Source: Stomoxys calcitrans
Lineage: Eukaryota > Arthropoda > Insecta > Diptera > Muscidae
Direction of reading: 5' to 3'
Length of the DNA: 64,000 bases
Assembly: GCF_963082655.1 (NCBI RefSeq)
Contig: NC_081555.1
Span: 17,609,437-17,673,436, forward strand
The position numbers were made by a program, and so were the translations under genes. This document shows, piece after piece, positions 1 through 11,765 of the stretch. Every line of letters starts with the position of its first letter. Positions within the stretch are counted from its first letter, which is position 1. The notes under the pieces are model-generated. The model saw only the letters and a list, made by a program, of their open reading frames with translations. It was not told the origin of the DNA and made no database searches.

Positions 1-680
1 AAATTGTCCTTATAAAAAAGGGAAATTTATAAATAGTTTCTTTAATTACATTTATATTTTTTATGGATTTCTGACTATTAATTTTGGAAAATGAAAAATG
101 TCAAACAAAAAGAATAATTTATTAATCATATATCATCATAGCAACCAACCAACCCCTAGTAGAGATGCCTTTTGATAAATCAATTGAAGTAAATAATTTG
201 TATTATAGTGGCAACTCTTCGAAACTGAGCCGAGGAAAATAACTGTTGTGTTCATTATGGATAGCAACAGCAGAAGTTAAATTTGTATTACCTATGGCAA
301 CTTTGTCAATTAAAGCCAGTCAGGCATCGTAAGAAAGGTAAAACAAGTAAATGAACACAAAAAAAAAATTGAAAATTATTTATGAACTTTATTCTTTTGC
401 TAATACTTATCCAATATATTCTGACAACCTAATGTGTTAAGTCTGTTGATGTCTGTTCCAATGGATATAAGCACTCCAGGCGATGGAGTAAGTTTGACAA
501 ATGATAAAGTTGCCAGGTTATGTTAGGTTGAAGGGTACGAGTATAGCAGTTTGACACGAACACATTAGGTCCCATTGAGAAGAGTATAGACGAAGATTGA
601 CTATTGTATGGTGCAAGGCGGTATAATGAAAACAACAGGTTGTTTTTTCGTTGTAGACAAATATACTTGCATGTGGAGGT
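1..680. other. AT-rich spacer
   Basis: No gene recognised. About 430-600 reads, on the minus strand, like a piece of another dispersed repeat, but I cannot name it. The longest minus-strand open frame here (132 aa) has no recognisable domain and crosses into the LINE fragment that follows, so it is treated as chance. Confidence 0.4.
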
Positions 681-919
681 TGTGATCATCTTGAAGCTCC
701 AATAGGTGAACCAGCCGACGTACACGATGTATGTCCCGATTGTAACCAGGGACTGCAAGATACACGTCACCTGTTTAACTGCCCAGCCAGACACTCCCGA
801 CTCAGACCCAGATCCCTGTGGACCCACCCCATCTTAGTCGCAGAGTTCCCGGGTCTTGACGCTCAACAGAATCAAGCAGACGAAAGATAGAACACAATAA
901 ACTGCTACAACAACAACAA
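681..919 (+). pseudogene. Non-LTR retrotransposon (LINE) ORF2 C-terminus, 3' end
   Basis: Frame 681-890 translates to the end of a non-LTR reverse-transcriptase polyprotein. It carries a Cys-His knuckle CPDC..., then HLFNCPARHS and RPRSLWTHP, and stops at TAG 888-890. A short 3' UTR and a (CAA)n tail at about 905-919 follow, as expected for a LINE 3' terminus. Everything upstream (endonuclease, polymerase core) is absent, so this is a 5'-truncated dead copy. The protein resembles the minus-strand LINE remnant at 20.1 kb, so they are probably one family. I read it as Jockey- or LOA-like but cannot fix the clade. Confidence 0.75.
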
Positions 920-959
920 GTTCGTTCCGGTCCAATCGCCGCAGGAACACATCTGTGGC

Positions 960-1620
960 TCGCGTTGTCATATCGAGTATGACAGGAACTCAGTATTTAA
1001 GCAAGATTCAGTGACGCCCGGCCTCTCAATGAGACTCTCCACTCAATATCGCTGATTGTCCGCGACTGCAGTAGCAGCTACTCCTTATGGAGCATTTCAC
1101 TATCCGCAACCTATAGAAGCGCTCGGTAGCTCCCAGCTAAGCTTCTCATGATAACGATGTACACCGCAAAGATCAAAGCTCCAAGTTCCAGTCTTTGTGG
1201 TGCTCATAGTTACTGTTCGGGCCAAGGCAAAGTTCCTCTAGTCGGTTATCTTAGCCATCCACAGCAGTCTGTTTGCTTGTAGGAAGTCCAGACACGGAAA
1301 AATTTATTGCCCTAAAATCCTATGCCTTTTCTTTACCGTGAAATAAAAATCTATTCAGCTCCCAGCTGAGCTTCCGAGTCTTTATGGTGCTTATAGTTAC
1401 TGTTCCGACCAAATGCAGTGTTTATCCAGTCAGATATCTTAGGCATCCACAAAATCCTCTCAGTGAAACAATCTATTTAACCGTCTCTAACTTCTCCTTA
1501 TAACCACAAATTCTGCAGGTCTGGCTGTTCCGTGAAAAATTCGGTTACAGGGCCTGCAACACACAACAGCAGAACACGCAAAGGGGAGATTTCACAGATT
1601 CAGTATCATAATCACACATC
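960..1620 (-). repeat. Dispersed repeat family B, rearranged copy
   Basis: This stretch contains, in reverse orientation, phrases also present at 8.08-8.30, 22.08-22.37, 33.35-33.73 and 38.88-39.21 kb: the 'sites on both strands' GATAACGATG..., CGCGACTGCAG and ACTCAGTATTT segments. A block at 1130-1260 is repeated more weakly at 1360-1450 (shared AGTTACTGTTC and ATCTTAG.CATCC). Family B copies in forward orientation end in CTCCACATG...GTGGCTACAA followed by a CAA- or A-rich tail, suggesting a retroposed non-autonomous element. No coding capacity is evident. Confidence 0.55.
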
Positions 1621-2280
1621 CACGAGGATGTGTGTTAGGAGCGAGAGATTGTTTTTATGAATTGAAGTAAAAAATGTGCTCTATTTAATTGGAACTCTAA
1701 CAAATAAGAGGGAAAAGAAGAATACCGTTTTTATCGCCAACAAACTAACCATGGTTGCCATCCATAATTTAAATTTGTCAACTGGCCACAACATTTTATT
1801 TGGCTTGCGTTTCATTTTTTAATTTTTAAGTGATAGATATTTTAAAGAAATTCGTCATATACATATATGCTTATAATTTATTAACAATTAGTAACAGAAG
1901 CAATAATTTGAAACAATCTAAGAATACTTTCTTGCTGTGAAGACGACATACAATTTCAACCTTTTGCGATTGTTGAGTGTATTTTTGGTGTTTTTTGTCT
2001 TCCTAAGAATGGTTAAAGGTTTAAATGATACGTTAGGCGTGTTTCCTAATACACAATATAAAACTCCCTGCTGAATTTAAAAAAAAAATGGTTTTATTTC
2101 ATGATAAAAATATTTTATTACATTATTTTTTTGATTCTAAAATATTCGAATGTTTTTTAGTAAGGCTCTCGCTTCATATCTTTATTAATAAACCTACGGA
2201 CCAGGACAAAGCGCTACAGTTTTCGTATCCAAATTTTTAAACTCGCTGGCGAAATACATAGCTAGTATCAGTCTATAGGT
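1621..2280. other. AT-rich unassigned DNA
   Basis: No convincing ORF, repeat or RNA gene was recognised here beyond A/T homopolymer runs. Confidence 0.3.
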
Positions 2281-3540
2281 GTACATGTTTTTAGTTAGAT
2301 TGGACTCAAGCGATATTCGCTTTAATTACAGTTCTCAAATGCATTGTGGTCTCCCCACAAAAGAAGACAGTTACAGAAAGTGAAGAAGAATACATATAAA
2401 ATTTACCGCAATGTGGTGCAAGAGAGTATAGTGAAAATGAGAAAGAAAGAAAATCAGTGCACATGACAAAAAAAACTAACCAAAAACGTTCGTATCTTAT
2501 TAATGTTAAGAGTTGCTTCTACTCTGCCATTTAAGGTCCCTTAATACCAGAAGAAAATCTAGACACGAAATAATAGGTGATTCGATCGTCTCTTAAGCCC
2601 TCCTTAAGCCTAGATAATTCCCTTACAACTAGGAACTCAAAGTAAACTTCTGCCACCATTTAACCTGGACCCGAAGGTTGAGATACCTCGCAAGCCTCCC
2701 AACCAGCCCAACTGGTCCTCTACGGCAAAATGAAAAACAAAGAGGAAGAACTTAACTGTATACCAATGCCCTGCATTCGCGCAATATCTTCAGCCCCTAC
2801 CAAATAGAAGAAACTTTTGTTTCATGACTCCTGCAACAGCGTCAGATAGAGTATAGCGGGAAGTAACTCCCTTGTGGAGTTTCTCAGCAATGCCTCTTTG
2901 AACTATGTATACGATTTAGATTATAATGTGGAGTATACTTTTATCGGCGGACATAATGATGTGCTGTAGGTATCAGAAAGTTAGATTGGACTCAAGCGAT
3001 ATCCGCTTTAATTGCTGTTCTAAAATGCATTGTGCTCTTCCTAGAAAAGAAGAAACTTACAGAAAATGCAGAAAAATACAAATAAAGTTTAATTTAAAGT
3101 CCTTTATTGCCAGAAGAGAATCTAGACATTTTCAGCGGTGGTTTTCTCATTCCTAATGCTGGCAACATTTGTGAGGTACTATGCCATGTGAAATTAGTAA
3201 AAAAAGATGTGTCGCACTGCGGCACGCCGTTTGAACTCGGCTGTAAAAAGGAGACCCCTTATCATTGAGCTTAAACTTGAATCGGACTACACTCATTGAT
3301 ATGTGATCATATGACCCTGTTCCTTAGTGGAATGTTCATGGGCAAAATTTGCATTGCAATTTGCGTTTTACTGTTACCTGACTCCTACACATACAGACGC
3401 AAGAACATCAGATAGAGAATAACGCTAATTGCCTCTCTTGAGGCGTTTCTCAGCAACTGCGCTTTGATTTATGTATACGTTTAAGATAATAATGCAGAGT
3501 AAACTATTATCGGCGGACATTAGGTATCGGAAAGTTCTTA
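2280..3540 (+). repeat. Diverged tandem duplication (about 0.57-0.68 kb unit)
   Basis: The segment starting TTAGATTGGACTCAAGCGAT at about 2296 recurs at about 2981. The segment with TTTCTCAGCAA...TATGTATACG at 2880-2910 recurs at 3440-3480, each time followed by TATCGGCGGACAT and AGGTATC.GAAAGTT. Two or three old copies of one unit are therefore arranged head to tail. The 60-76 aa open frames inside have no recognisable domain. A 5'-truncated SINE lies inside the second unit (3128-3350). Confidence 0.6.
3128..3350 (+). repeat. tRNA-derived SINE body, 5'-truncated
   Basis: The sequence matches the body of the SINE seen complete on the minus strand at 36300-36548: GCTGGCAACATTTGTGAGGTA, GCACTGCGGCACGCCGTT, the TTGAATCGGACT...ACTCATTGATATGTGA stretch and the GTGGAATGTTCATGG end. 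The tRNA-like head with the B box is missing here. Confidence 0.65.
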
Positions 3541-3824
3541 TGGCGATCTTTGCAGTCACAAACACAACCTACAAATGCAAGTGTATTAGATCGAGTATGG
3601 CACCTACTTCACCAAAGCTACCTACACTGTACCTTCTCAAAATCGCTAATGTGATGTATAACTTAAAAGGGAAGAAATATACCCAATACCAATAGACACA
3701 CAGCATCATTTTCTAAATCCCATGCCCGTTTGCGTCTCCAAGCATTGTTGTGTACAATGTACAGATGACATTTTTGAAAGGCTTATCGTGAAATTTGGCA
3801 TATATGTTTTTTTTAATGTGTTTT

Positions 3825-4320
3825 ACTAATTTCATCATTCTGTTTGTAAAACCTTGAAATATGCGTTTGATTGCCATGTCATTTTAAGTCGATCTATCCA
3901 TGTCCGTCCGTCTGTCTGTCTGTCGAAAGCACGCTAACTTTCGAAGGAGTAAAGCTAGCCGCTTGAAATTTTGCACACATACTTTTTATTAGTGTAGGTT
4001 GGTTGGGATTGTAAATGGGCCAAAATTGACTGCACGTAGTGTTTTGGTATCACTTCCAACAACTGTGTTTAGTATGATTCAAATCGGTTCATAATTTGGT
4101 ATAGCTGTCATATAAACCGATCTTGACTTCTTGAGCCAATAGAGCGCGAAATTCTCATCCGATTTGGCTGAACTTGACTTCCAATAACTGTGCTAAGTAT
4201 GGCGCAACAACGGCTTCTCTCATGACCTTCAACATACGCATCAAATATGGTCTAAATGATCAATAGCTTGATACAGCTCTTATGTAAACCGATCTACCGA
4301 TTTTGGTTCTTGTTTTGAAG
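3825..4320 (+). repeat. Dispersed repeat family A, partial copy
   Basis: It contains the hallmark series of this family: ATTTCATCATTCTGTTTGTAA, a GTCCGTCCGTCTGTCTGTC run, GAAAGCACGCTAACTTTCGA, TAGCCGCTTGAAATTTTGCA, then repeated 'TATAAACCGATCT' segments. The TATACCC palindrome that begins complete copies is degraded. Related copies lie at 10.85, 28.87 (reverse), 42.75 (reverse), 55.84 and 61.4 kb (reverse). No protein-coding capacity is apparent. Confidence 0.7.
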
Positions 4321-4690
4321 AAGATAATGCGAACACATTTCGTACAAGTGGTACTGAGTTCTATGATCAATATAGTAGCGACTTTTCGCTGCATCAGAAT
4401 CAGAAATTTCGCACAATTTTAATTGCAAATGTAATTAAATGCTCACGAAATGGGTCGAAACAACTCTGCTTCAAGACTGTTGTCTTTGTTGTGTCTTGTT
4501 GTTTGACTTCTGTTTGTGTTGGTGCAATCCGCCATCTTGTGTCTGTGTGTGCACGCATGCGTACATGAGCAAAGAATATGCGAGAAAGAAGATAACAACA
4601 AAGAGAATGCAAACAGAAATCCGTCATCTTAATACCGTCAAACCTGGCCTGCTGTTAAAAGCTGTTCGCGTGAGACCACCTTTTCCAATC
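4312..4690 (+). repeat. Dispersed repeat family D, uninterrupted copy
   Basis: It starts GAAGAAGATAATGCGAACAC and runs through TACAAGTGGTACTGAG, GTTGTCTTTGTTGTG, GGTGCAATCCGCC, GCGTACATGAGCA and AAGATAACAACAAAGAGAAT to ACCGTCAAACCTGG. The same sequence appears at 29500-30800 but is split there by a 914-bp insertion, and its tail end reappears inverted at 17410-17455. Both long copies sit directly next to a family A element. Short open frames of 75 and 88 aa on opposite strands look incidental. Confidence 0.65.
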
Positions 4691-5652
4691 CGCCTTGTAT
4701 TCTGATAAAGAAAAGAGTCCGTCGGATTTCAAAATAATTTAATATGCATTTTCGTTGTGAATGAAGTCAGTGCTTAGCTTTAAGAAGTTCGTTCTTTGAT
4801 ATGTGTTAAGTTATAGGATGTTGCAAGAGTCCTAGCAGGCATATTTATGCAGGGGTCTTACGGTAAATGGAAGTTTGTAATATTTTACTCATTATTGCGG
4901 TATCAATACGTCGGCATTGTAAGTCTCTAAATATTTTTTTTTTAAAGAAAAGAACATAATCTTGGTCATCATATTACAGATCTTATCTAACCAAATGTAT
5001 TCAGGTGTTTGGATTTTTGCGTTACTTTACTAAGCCATAAAAAAGGCTGTGTTGTGTCCCTCCACATACTTTGGCATCTAGTTTATTATGTTTTGTTGTA
5101 ACCAAAGTTGTTCTTGCATGGATATCTTCAATAAAAATCGTAAATGTAAAAATTTCTTTGAGTACGACTGCGAAATTTAGTTGCAGAGATTGGTATATGT
5201 GTGATTTGCAACGTATTTATAAATAGACATACATATATTAAGGTGTGTACGTGTACGCGTGTTAATATTAGTTAGTAATTGTTGTATTTTGAACTTTCTT
5301 ATAATTAAAATTTTTTTTTTGACAAACAAACGACAAACGATAAAGAGAAAAAAACAGTTGAAGTTACTACTACTAATTTCGTTATTTTGTTTTTAGTTTT
5401 TTTTCTGTGTATGTTTTTAGAATTTTATTTGTGACTTTGTTGTTGTTTTTGTTTTGTGCTTTAATTTATACTTGTAGTTACTTAAACGTAAGGAAAATTA
5501 GTAATAGCAAACTTCTTCTCTCTTTTATATGAAAAATTAAACATAATATATAGGTTTTCTTGCTTAAACAACAAAATATAATATTACACTTAAAATAATT
5601 AAAAATAATTAAAAAAAACAATAAATAAAAAAATATATAAATATATATATAT

Positions 5653-5728
<76 letters not shown>

Positions 5729-6300
5729 TATATTTGAAAAGAACAACAAATGAACTAGAAAAACAAAACTGAACGAGTAAATACATATATATATAGCTAA
5801 AGCAAAGAAACACAAGAAATACTTATAAACCACAACAAAATCAAATCAAATAAAAGTCAAGAAAGCTTAATATTATTAAATACAAAAAAAGGAAATAATA
5901 ATATAAATAACCAAAAAGGAGAAAAATAAGTTTCTTAATATACATAAATAATGAAATATTTGAAGAGTTAAATATTAGTCAGATACAAGAAAAAGTACAT
6001 ATTTTTTAAAAGTCCTATAATATTAATAAAATTAATAGTCATATGTAGATATGTATGTGTAACAATCAAAAAAGTTAAAAGTATATAAACATTATATAAA
6101 TATAATAGTATATGTAATCTTTTTATAAGCAAAAACAAAAGAGCATTGCTAGAATTTCTTAAACTAATGCTTATACTCGATAATAATCCTAAATATTAAA
6201 ATAATAATAATAACCACAAAAAACTTCTGTCATTATATGAAACTGAAAGTTTTTTTTTTAATTTTTACACAAATCATCTAAACAAATTGGGAATTGAGAT
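4691..6300. other. AT-rich unassigned DNA
   Basis: Very AT-rich sequence with homopolymers and a long TA microsatellite. No ORF of substance; the 111-aa minus-strand frame at 5478-5813 is a translation of the microsatellite. It could be an untranslated or intronic region of an unseen gene, but nothing demonstrates it. Confidence 0.35.
5631..5722. repeat. (TA)n microsatellite
   Basis: An almost pure TA dinucleotide run, broken once near 5653-5656. It is uninterrupted from about 5657 to 5722. Confidence 0.9.
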
Positions 6301-6304
6301 CTTA

Positions 6305-6360
6305 ACGAGTATCGCCACCTCCACATGCAAATGTTACTACGACAACAACAACAACAAATT
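6305..6360 (+). repeat. Family B 3' tail remnant with (CAA)n
   Basis: A CCACCTCCACATGCAAATG segment followed by a CAACAACAACAACAA tail. This is the characteristic 3' end of family B seen at 19.98 and 33.7 kb. Confidence 0.5.
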
Positions 6361-7030
6361 GGAAAACAGGTTCAACAATAAATGATGTAGTGGTCAAACT
6401 TAAGGTGGTAAAATTTTAGCCCCTAACACTCATGTATTTCTGCCTTGTCCACAAGTGCTAAGATCCCCATGACAATTCTTCTACAAAACATTGAACCTAC
6501 TTTTCATGTCACTCAACTCTTGGAGAGTGGCAATATTACCGTTGTGCTACTTATTGGGCAAATAAATACCAAACTTTTGAAATGTTTTGGTCACTTTTGA
6601 AAATTTCTCGTTTAATGAGGTGTTTACACTTGAATAACATTATTTGTCTTATGGCCTGTCAATTTTTGAATCCATACGTTTTTCCATGTATGTTACATGC
6701 ACGCTCTAGTCGGCATGTTTTTTCATTGCATTGTATTTTTTTTTTGTTCACGTGTTTCTACACGTTTGTTCGACTCAATAATAGATCGCTTTAATCGAAA
6801 AAATTGCATTTTTTTATTCCAAACTCCCATTATCATATGAAATGCTTCATACGTATCACACGACGTGTGCAACTTTCACATATGTTAAATTTAACATGTC
6901 TTTTGATTAAGACATATCCAAATTTGCAACACTAAACAGAGTTTTATCACATAAATTATAAATACGTACCGTATTGACCCCATGAAATCTTTCATGGGCA
7001 AGGGCTGCCGCCTCAGTGTGCTGCACACTG
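6361..7030. other. Unassigned DNA
   Basis: No supported gene. A 70-aa plus-strand frame at 6582-6794 has no recognisable domain and no splice context. Confidence 0.3.
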
Positions 7031-7034
7031 CTAA

Positions 7035-7735
7035 AACATAAATTGTATATAAAGAATTTGAAGTTCGCACATAGACTGGTTGGTGGCGCTTGTGAATATA
7101 GGTAAACGAGAGTTATCTAAAAACATGTCGCAAGCAGAATTCTGCTTTCAATGTCATGCTATTTTCATCGCTTGCATTTTCTAAATATTCATTATTTTCT
7201 TTCCCGTGTAGGAAACTATGACTTAATGCACGTAAAAAGGGTTTCGGCAGTCTTAGCTTCCAATATGTATGTCTTTCCTTCTTTTATTTCTTTTCTATTT
7301 TCTGTAAATTAGATTTCTTAAATATTTTCGGCAGAGCTGCTACGACACCAATAATCTTGACATTTGCTGTCAAATTTTGAGAGAAATTAAATTCCTCTGT
7401 TATTTCTATGCTTATAGATAAATTATATATAAAGAATTTGAACTTCGCACATAGACTGGTTGGTGGCGCTCGTGAATATAGATAAATGAGAATTATCTTA
7501 GAACATGCCGCAAGCAGAATTCTGCTCTCAATGGCATGAAGTTTGCGTCGTTTGCATTTTCTAAATATTCATGATTTTCTTTCCCGTGAAGGAAACTCCG
7601 TTATGCACATATATAGGGTTTCGGCAGCCGTAGCTTTCAATATGTATGTTTTTCCTTCTTTTCTTTTTGCTGCAAATTAGATTTTTTTTACATTTTTTTC
7701 GGCAGAGCTGCTTGCTTTTAAGAAAAACAAAACAA
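7035..7735 (+). repeat. Dispersed repeat family E, tandem pair
   Basis: A unit containing TATAAAGAATTTGAAGTTCG, ATAGACTGGTTGGTGGCGCT, the AGCAGAATTCTGCT palindrome and GGGTTTCGGCAG is present at about 7040-7270 and again at about 7420-7700, about 380 bp apart. Inverted or partial copies occur at 27430-27545, 31540-31700 and 31995-32090. Non-coding in every frame I looked at. Confidence 0.65.
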
Positions 7736-7736
7736 T

Positions 7737-8660
7737 TATCGAAACCTATAAGTTTGACATTTGTTGTCAAATTCTGAGAGCACAAAAATGTCTCCGTTAT
7801 TTCCATCCTCTTTGCTATGCTCTTTGACTTTATTTATTCCATTTGAAAATATCGCTCTCACAACAAAAATAAAGGCGATAAAACAGTGCAGGTGAGTGAA
7901 CAACTGCATTACCATTGCCCCCATTGGTTTATATTCGAATAGATGTTGGCAAAGGCTAACTTCCAAAATGTTAATCGCTTTGCATTCAGGTGAACTTCTT
8001 GTGAAGACGTTGAACAACACACAAATAAGAGCTTAAGAGATCAAAAACGTGTGGTGCTCATATTCATGTCGTAATGGGAACCTTAGTTGTAATTGGTGGT
8101 TGAAATCCTTGACAATCTTAATGGGTGAGAAAGCTTGTTCCGATCTACAGAAACGATCACCACGTGCTCGTTATGACCGTTGGTTACTTTAAGGCGCCAA
8201 TAACTCGCCTTGTCATATTCAGCATCATAGGCACTCACTGTGCCTATGATAGTTTCAGTTGAGCTTCTCATGATAACGATGAACATCACACAAATAAGAC
8301 ATTAAAGAGCAAGCCTGTGTGGTGCCCAAGCAATCGCGTCCTGGGTTTGTGTTGCTTGTTAAATCTCATGCAGGCGATACATACCTAACCTGCTATAATA
8401 AAGTTGGGCCGTCCGTTTGTTATAAAAAAATTAAAAATCAATCACAACAACAAGTTAAGAAAAATAAAATATTTACCTACATCTATAAGCTTGACATTTG
8501 TTGCCAAATTCTGAGAGCACAAAAATGTCTCTGTAATTTCCATCCTCTTTGCTATGCTCTTTAACTCTATTAATTTCATTTGAAAATATCGCTCTCACAA
8601 CAAAAATAGAGACGATAAAACAGTGTAGGTGAGTGAACAATTGCAATACCGTTATAACCA
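7737..8660 (+). repeat. Direct repeats (family F) flanking a family B fragment
   Basis: A segment of about 190 bp at 7737-7925 (TTGACATTTGTTGTCAAATT, AGCACAAAAATGTCTC, AAAATATCGCTCTCACAACA, GGTGAGTGAACAA) is repeated in the same orientation at 8473-8660, 736 bp downstream. Between them, 8080-8300 carries family B sequence (CTCATGATAACGATGAACA). The repeated minus-strand frames (94 and 62 aa) reflect the duplication rather than a gene. Confidence 0.65.
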
Positions 8661-8960
8661 CGGCCTTATCATCGATGGCTAGATGAGCACATGGTATAAA
8701 AAATTGGTAAGGCAGTTTAAAAGTGCTGCTCAGTTTTGATGGGTAAAACAGTATTGTTGTACATTGAATAGTTCTGATTGTAGCATCTCGTGGTAGTATT
8801 TTAATGAATTGTAAATCGTGTCCACAAGTACAAATGCTACGGTGTCTTTAACCAAGAGTACTATGGCCGGATAATAATCACAATGAGTGTGGTAGCATAG
8901 ACGTTTGGAATGTATCAATTGCTGCAATAAATTTATCATCAAACTATAAAAAGGAATGTG
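8660..8960 (+). repeat. Family F continuation, paralogous to 12600-12830
   Basis: AGATGAGCACAT..., GTGCTGCTCAGTTTT, TAAAACAGTAT and GGATAATAATCACA.TGAGT occur here and, diverged, at 12600-12830. The two blocks are old duplicates in the same orientation. Confidence 0.55.
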
Positions 8961-10080
8961 ACTAGTGACTTACCATTATTGACAGGTAAACTTTCAATTG
9001 AATGATCAGGAAATAGTTTTTTTTTGTTTTTAGTCGAATACCCAACAAAGAAAATTAATTTGTATTTTTTCGTGTTTAAAAGGTTCTCACTATGGCTAAG
9101 TCAGTAACTTAAAAATCGCCCAGACAACTAGACATCTCGTCCGCGGTGATTTATCATCGGCTCAGAGACACGATGACGAAAATTAGCTGAAGAAGTCACT
9201 AAAAAGTTGAAATCAGCTGTTTTCTCTCCATAAAATCAGGTTATTTCAATGAGTTTACACGACTCAAACTTGTGGCTTTAGTTTCTTAGAAGAAAGTTAC
9301 ACGCATTTTAACTTTTTTGGGCAATTCAGTGATACTTTTGGATGCTTAAAAAGTCTAAACGGTATTTTGGGTGCTATATCTAGCTGTGGGCCTATCTAGA
9401 CGTTAGTAAATGTGAATGAACGTGCAAATTTGGCTAAAACGTTAAAAAATTGAGGCATTTAGGTCCATATAAAATTATTTTGAGTGGCAAGGCCAAAATA
9501 TTGACCTTGACATTCAAAGTAGATCTAGCCATTGGTGGGTAAAATAAAAATCTTAATAATTCCCGGCATTGGCAAAATGTTTCTTTATTCCCCGGAAAAT
9601 AAAAAAAGCGAAATTCTATATTCGATTTTTTCTCAATTAGGCATACAAAAGTGAATCTCCTCCATTTACCATATTTGTTTTTTTTTTGTTTTTGTTACTG
9701 ACATCAATTTTTCCAACTTTTAAGTTCTAAGCATTTCAAATTTCCTTTAAAACATATTCAGTTGAAATTAATTTATAAATGTAAATAATACTTAAGTACT
9801 CTTATCAAAACAAAAAATAAGAAAAAAAAACAATATATTAACTATATACATACGCATAGATGTTTATGTCATAAGATTTAGTTAGTAATTTAATATTAAC
9901 AAAAAAGTGAATATGAATTAAATAACAGACAACCATTGCTAAACATAATATAAATGAAATAAATGCATTAACTAAAATAAAAATAATTACAAAATTAAAA
10001 AAAAAAATATATGTGAATTTTTTAATTATTAATCTGTTATATAGGGTGGCATAATTCGCTCACCAACTTATCACCTAAGG
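8961..10080. other. AT-rich unassigned DNA
   Basis: No gene, RNA or repeat structure recognised. 9560-10020 is especially A/T-rich with long homopolymers. Confidence 0.3.
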
Positions 10081-10089
10081 ATCAGCGGG

Positions 10090-10425
10090 GATTTTTTCGC
10101 ATATCAATGAGTACCGTTTGATTCAGGATTCAATAAGGTTAAGCCAAGCGATCAGCCGAGATACACTTTTTTTCCGGTACTTAGCAAGATATATTCGTTT
10201 ACAGGTGGTGGCAGTTGCCCAACAACAAAATATTGAGTGTACTATCGGTCAAAATCGGGAACTTCGGGGAGTTTTTCGCATATCAATGAGTACAGTTTGA
10301 TTCAGGATTCAATAAGGTTAAGCCAAGCGATCAGCCGAGATACAATATTTATATTTTTGGCAGCACTTAGCAAGATATATTCATTTACAGGTAGTGGCAG
10401 TTGCCCAACCTCAAAATATTACAAC
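10090..10425 (+). repeat. Tandem duplication, 179-bp period
   Basis: The block beginning at the GTACCGTTTG site (10111), through GGTTAAGCCAAGCGATCAGC and the TATATTC.TTTACAGGT segment, is repeated starting at 10290. The offset is 179 bp and identity is high. An inverse relative (TCTCGGCTGATCACTTGGCT) is found near 31495-31530. The two overlapping 60 and 100 aa frames are by-products. Confidence 0.8.
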
Positions 10426-10439
10426 CAAATTTGTTATTC

Positions 10440-10560
10440 AAAACAACAAAAATGTTTGCTAAAACAGCCGTTTATGTCTACTGAAAATGGGAAAGCAAGC
10501 AATACTGCTGTTTCGGCAAATATAGGGCTGCTGTATTAGCAAACATTTCTTACTGCTATT
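10440..10560. repeat. Imperfect hairpin (TGTTTGCTA / TAGCAAACA)
   Basis: ATGTTTGCTAAAACAGC near 10450 is matched inversely by GCTGTATTAGCAAACAT near 10530-10545. A related but tighter hairpin is found at 29711-29769, so these may be ends of one element family. Confidence 0.5.
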
Positions 10561-10844
10561 TCAACGAACAAGATCTGCTATTTTGAATACACAAGTCGAC
10601 TGGAAAAAAATTAAGCTACTTTTTATGGTTGCCTGTAACTTGTTTTGATTACTTTAGGCATTTTTTTAGAAATTTTTTTGGAAGTGATGATTTTATTTTG
10701 TGGAATATTTCTATAAAGAAGCTACCTGATCCCACCATTGTTAAACATTTCGATATGTGGCTGCTAGCTCACATTTTGTATCTAAATTTAAAGAAAAAAG
10801 GTGATTATAAACGTCCACTGAGACACACATTTACACATGTGTTC

Positions 10845-11765
10845 TATTTGTATATCCACCGCCATAGGATGGGGGTATACTGACCTAGTCATTCCGTTTG
10901 TAACACCTCGAAATATTGATCGTCTCAACATTCTTAATCGATCTAGCCAAGTCCATCCGTCTGTCGAAATCACGAAAGCGGTCGAACGCATAAAGCTAGC
11001 CACTTGAAATTTTGCATAGAAAATTAATATTGTTGTCGGTCGTTGGGGATTGCAAATGGGTCATATTGGTTCAGATTTGGATATAGCTCCTATATAAACC
11101 GATCTCCCGATTTGATTTCTTGAGCCCCTGGGAGTCGCAATTTTGTCATATTTGGCTGAAATGTGATACATACCTGGAAGCCGAATTTTTTGTCCGATTT
11201 AGCTGAAATTTTGCACATAGAGTTCTGTCATGACTTTTAACAATTGTGCCAAGTACGGTTAAAATCGGCCGGTAACTTGTTATAGTTCCCATATAAACCT
11301 ATCTCCCGATTTGACTTCTTGAGCCCGTTTTCATCCGATTTGGCTTAAATTTTCCTATAGTGTTTAGTTATGACTTCGAACAACTGTGCCAAGTATGGTT
11401 TAAATCGGTCCATAATCTTATATAACTCAAATAAACCGATCACCCGATTTGACTTCCTGAGCCCCTGGAAGACTAAATTTTTGTCCGATTTGACTGAGAT
11501 TTTGCACATACTGTTCTGTTATGACAATTGTGCCAAGTACGGTCCAAATCGGTCAAGAACATGATATGGCTCCCATGTACACCGGTCTCTCGATCACTCT
11601 TGTTCGGTTCCTCGAGCATTAATTTTTGCTAGTTTGACAGAAGTTTGGTATGCAGAAAAAAATTATGCCCTTCAACTAAATTTATTTTGTATGCATTTTT
11701 AGCATAATCCAAGGTGGTGGGTTCCCAAAATTCGGCCCGGCTTACTTAGGACGCTTTTACTTGTT
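10845..11765 (+). repeat. Dispersed repeat family A, near-complete copy
   Basis: It begins with a degraded form of the family's terminal palindrome (CCATAGGATGGGGGTATAC), continues with CATTCCGTTTGTAACACCTC, a TCCATCCGTCTGTC run and AGCCACTTGAAATTTTGCA, and then has four or five degenerate internal repeats built on 'CCGATTTG.CTT...TTGAGCCC' and 'TATAAACCGATCTCCCGATT'. It ends with CAAGGTGGTGGG, TTCGGCCCGGCTTACTTAG and GCTTTTACTTGTTT. The opposite-orientation copy at 28.87 kb has the same two ends, which defines the family as an element with distinct 5' and 3' termini. No ORF of note. Confidence 0.75.

Noticed and set aside
5478..5813. 111-aa minus-strand open frame with alternating Tyr-Ile
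   Set aside because: It is a translation of the TA microsatellite and its AT-rich flanks.
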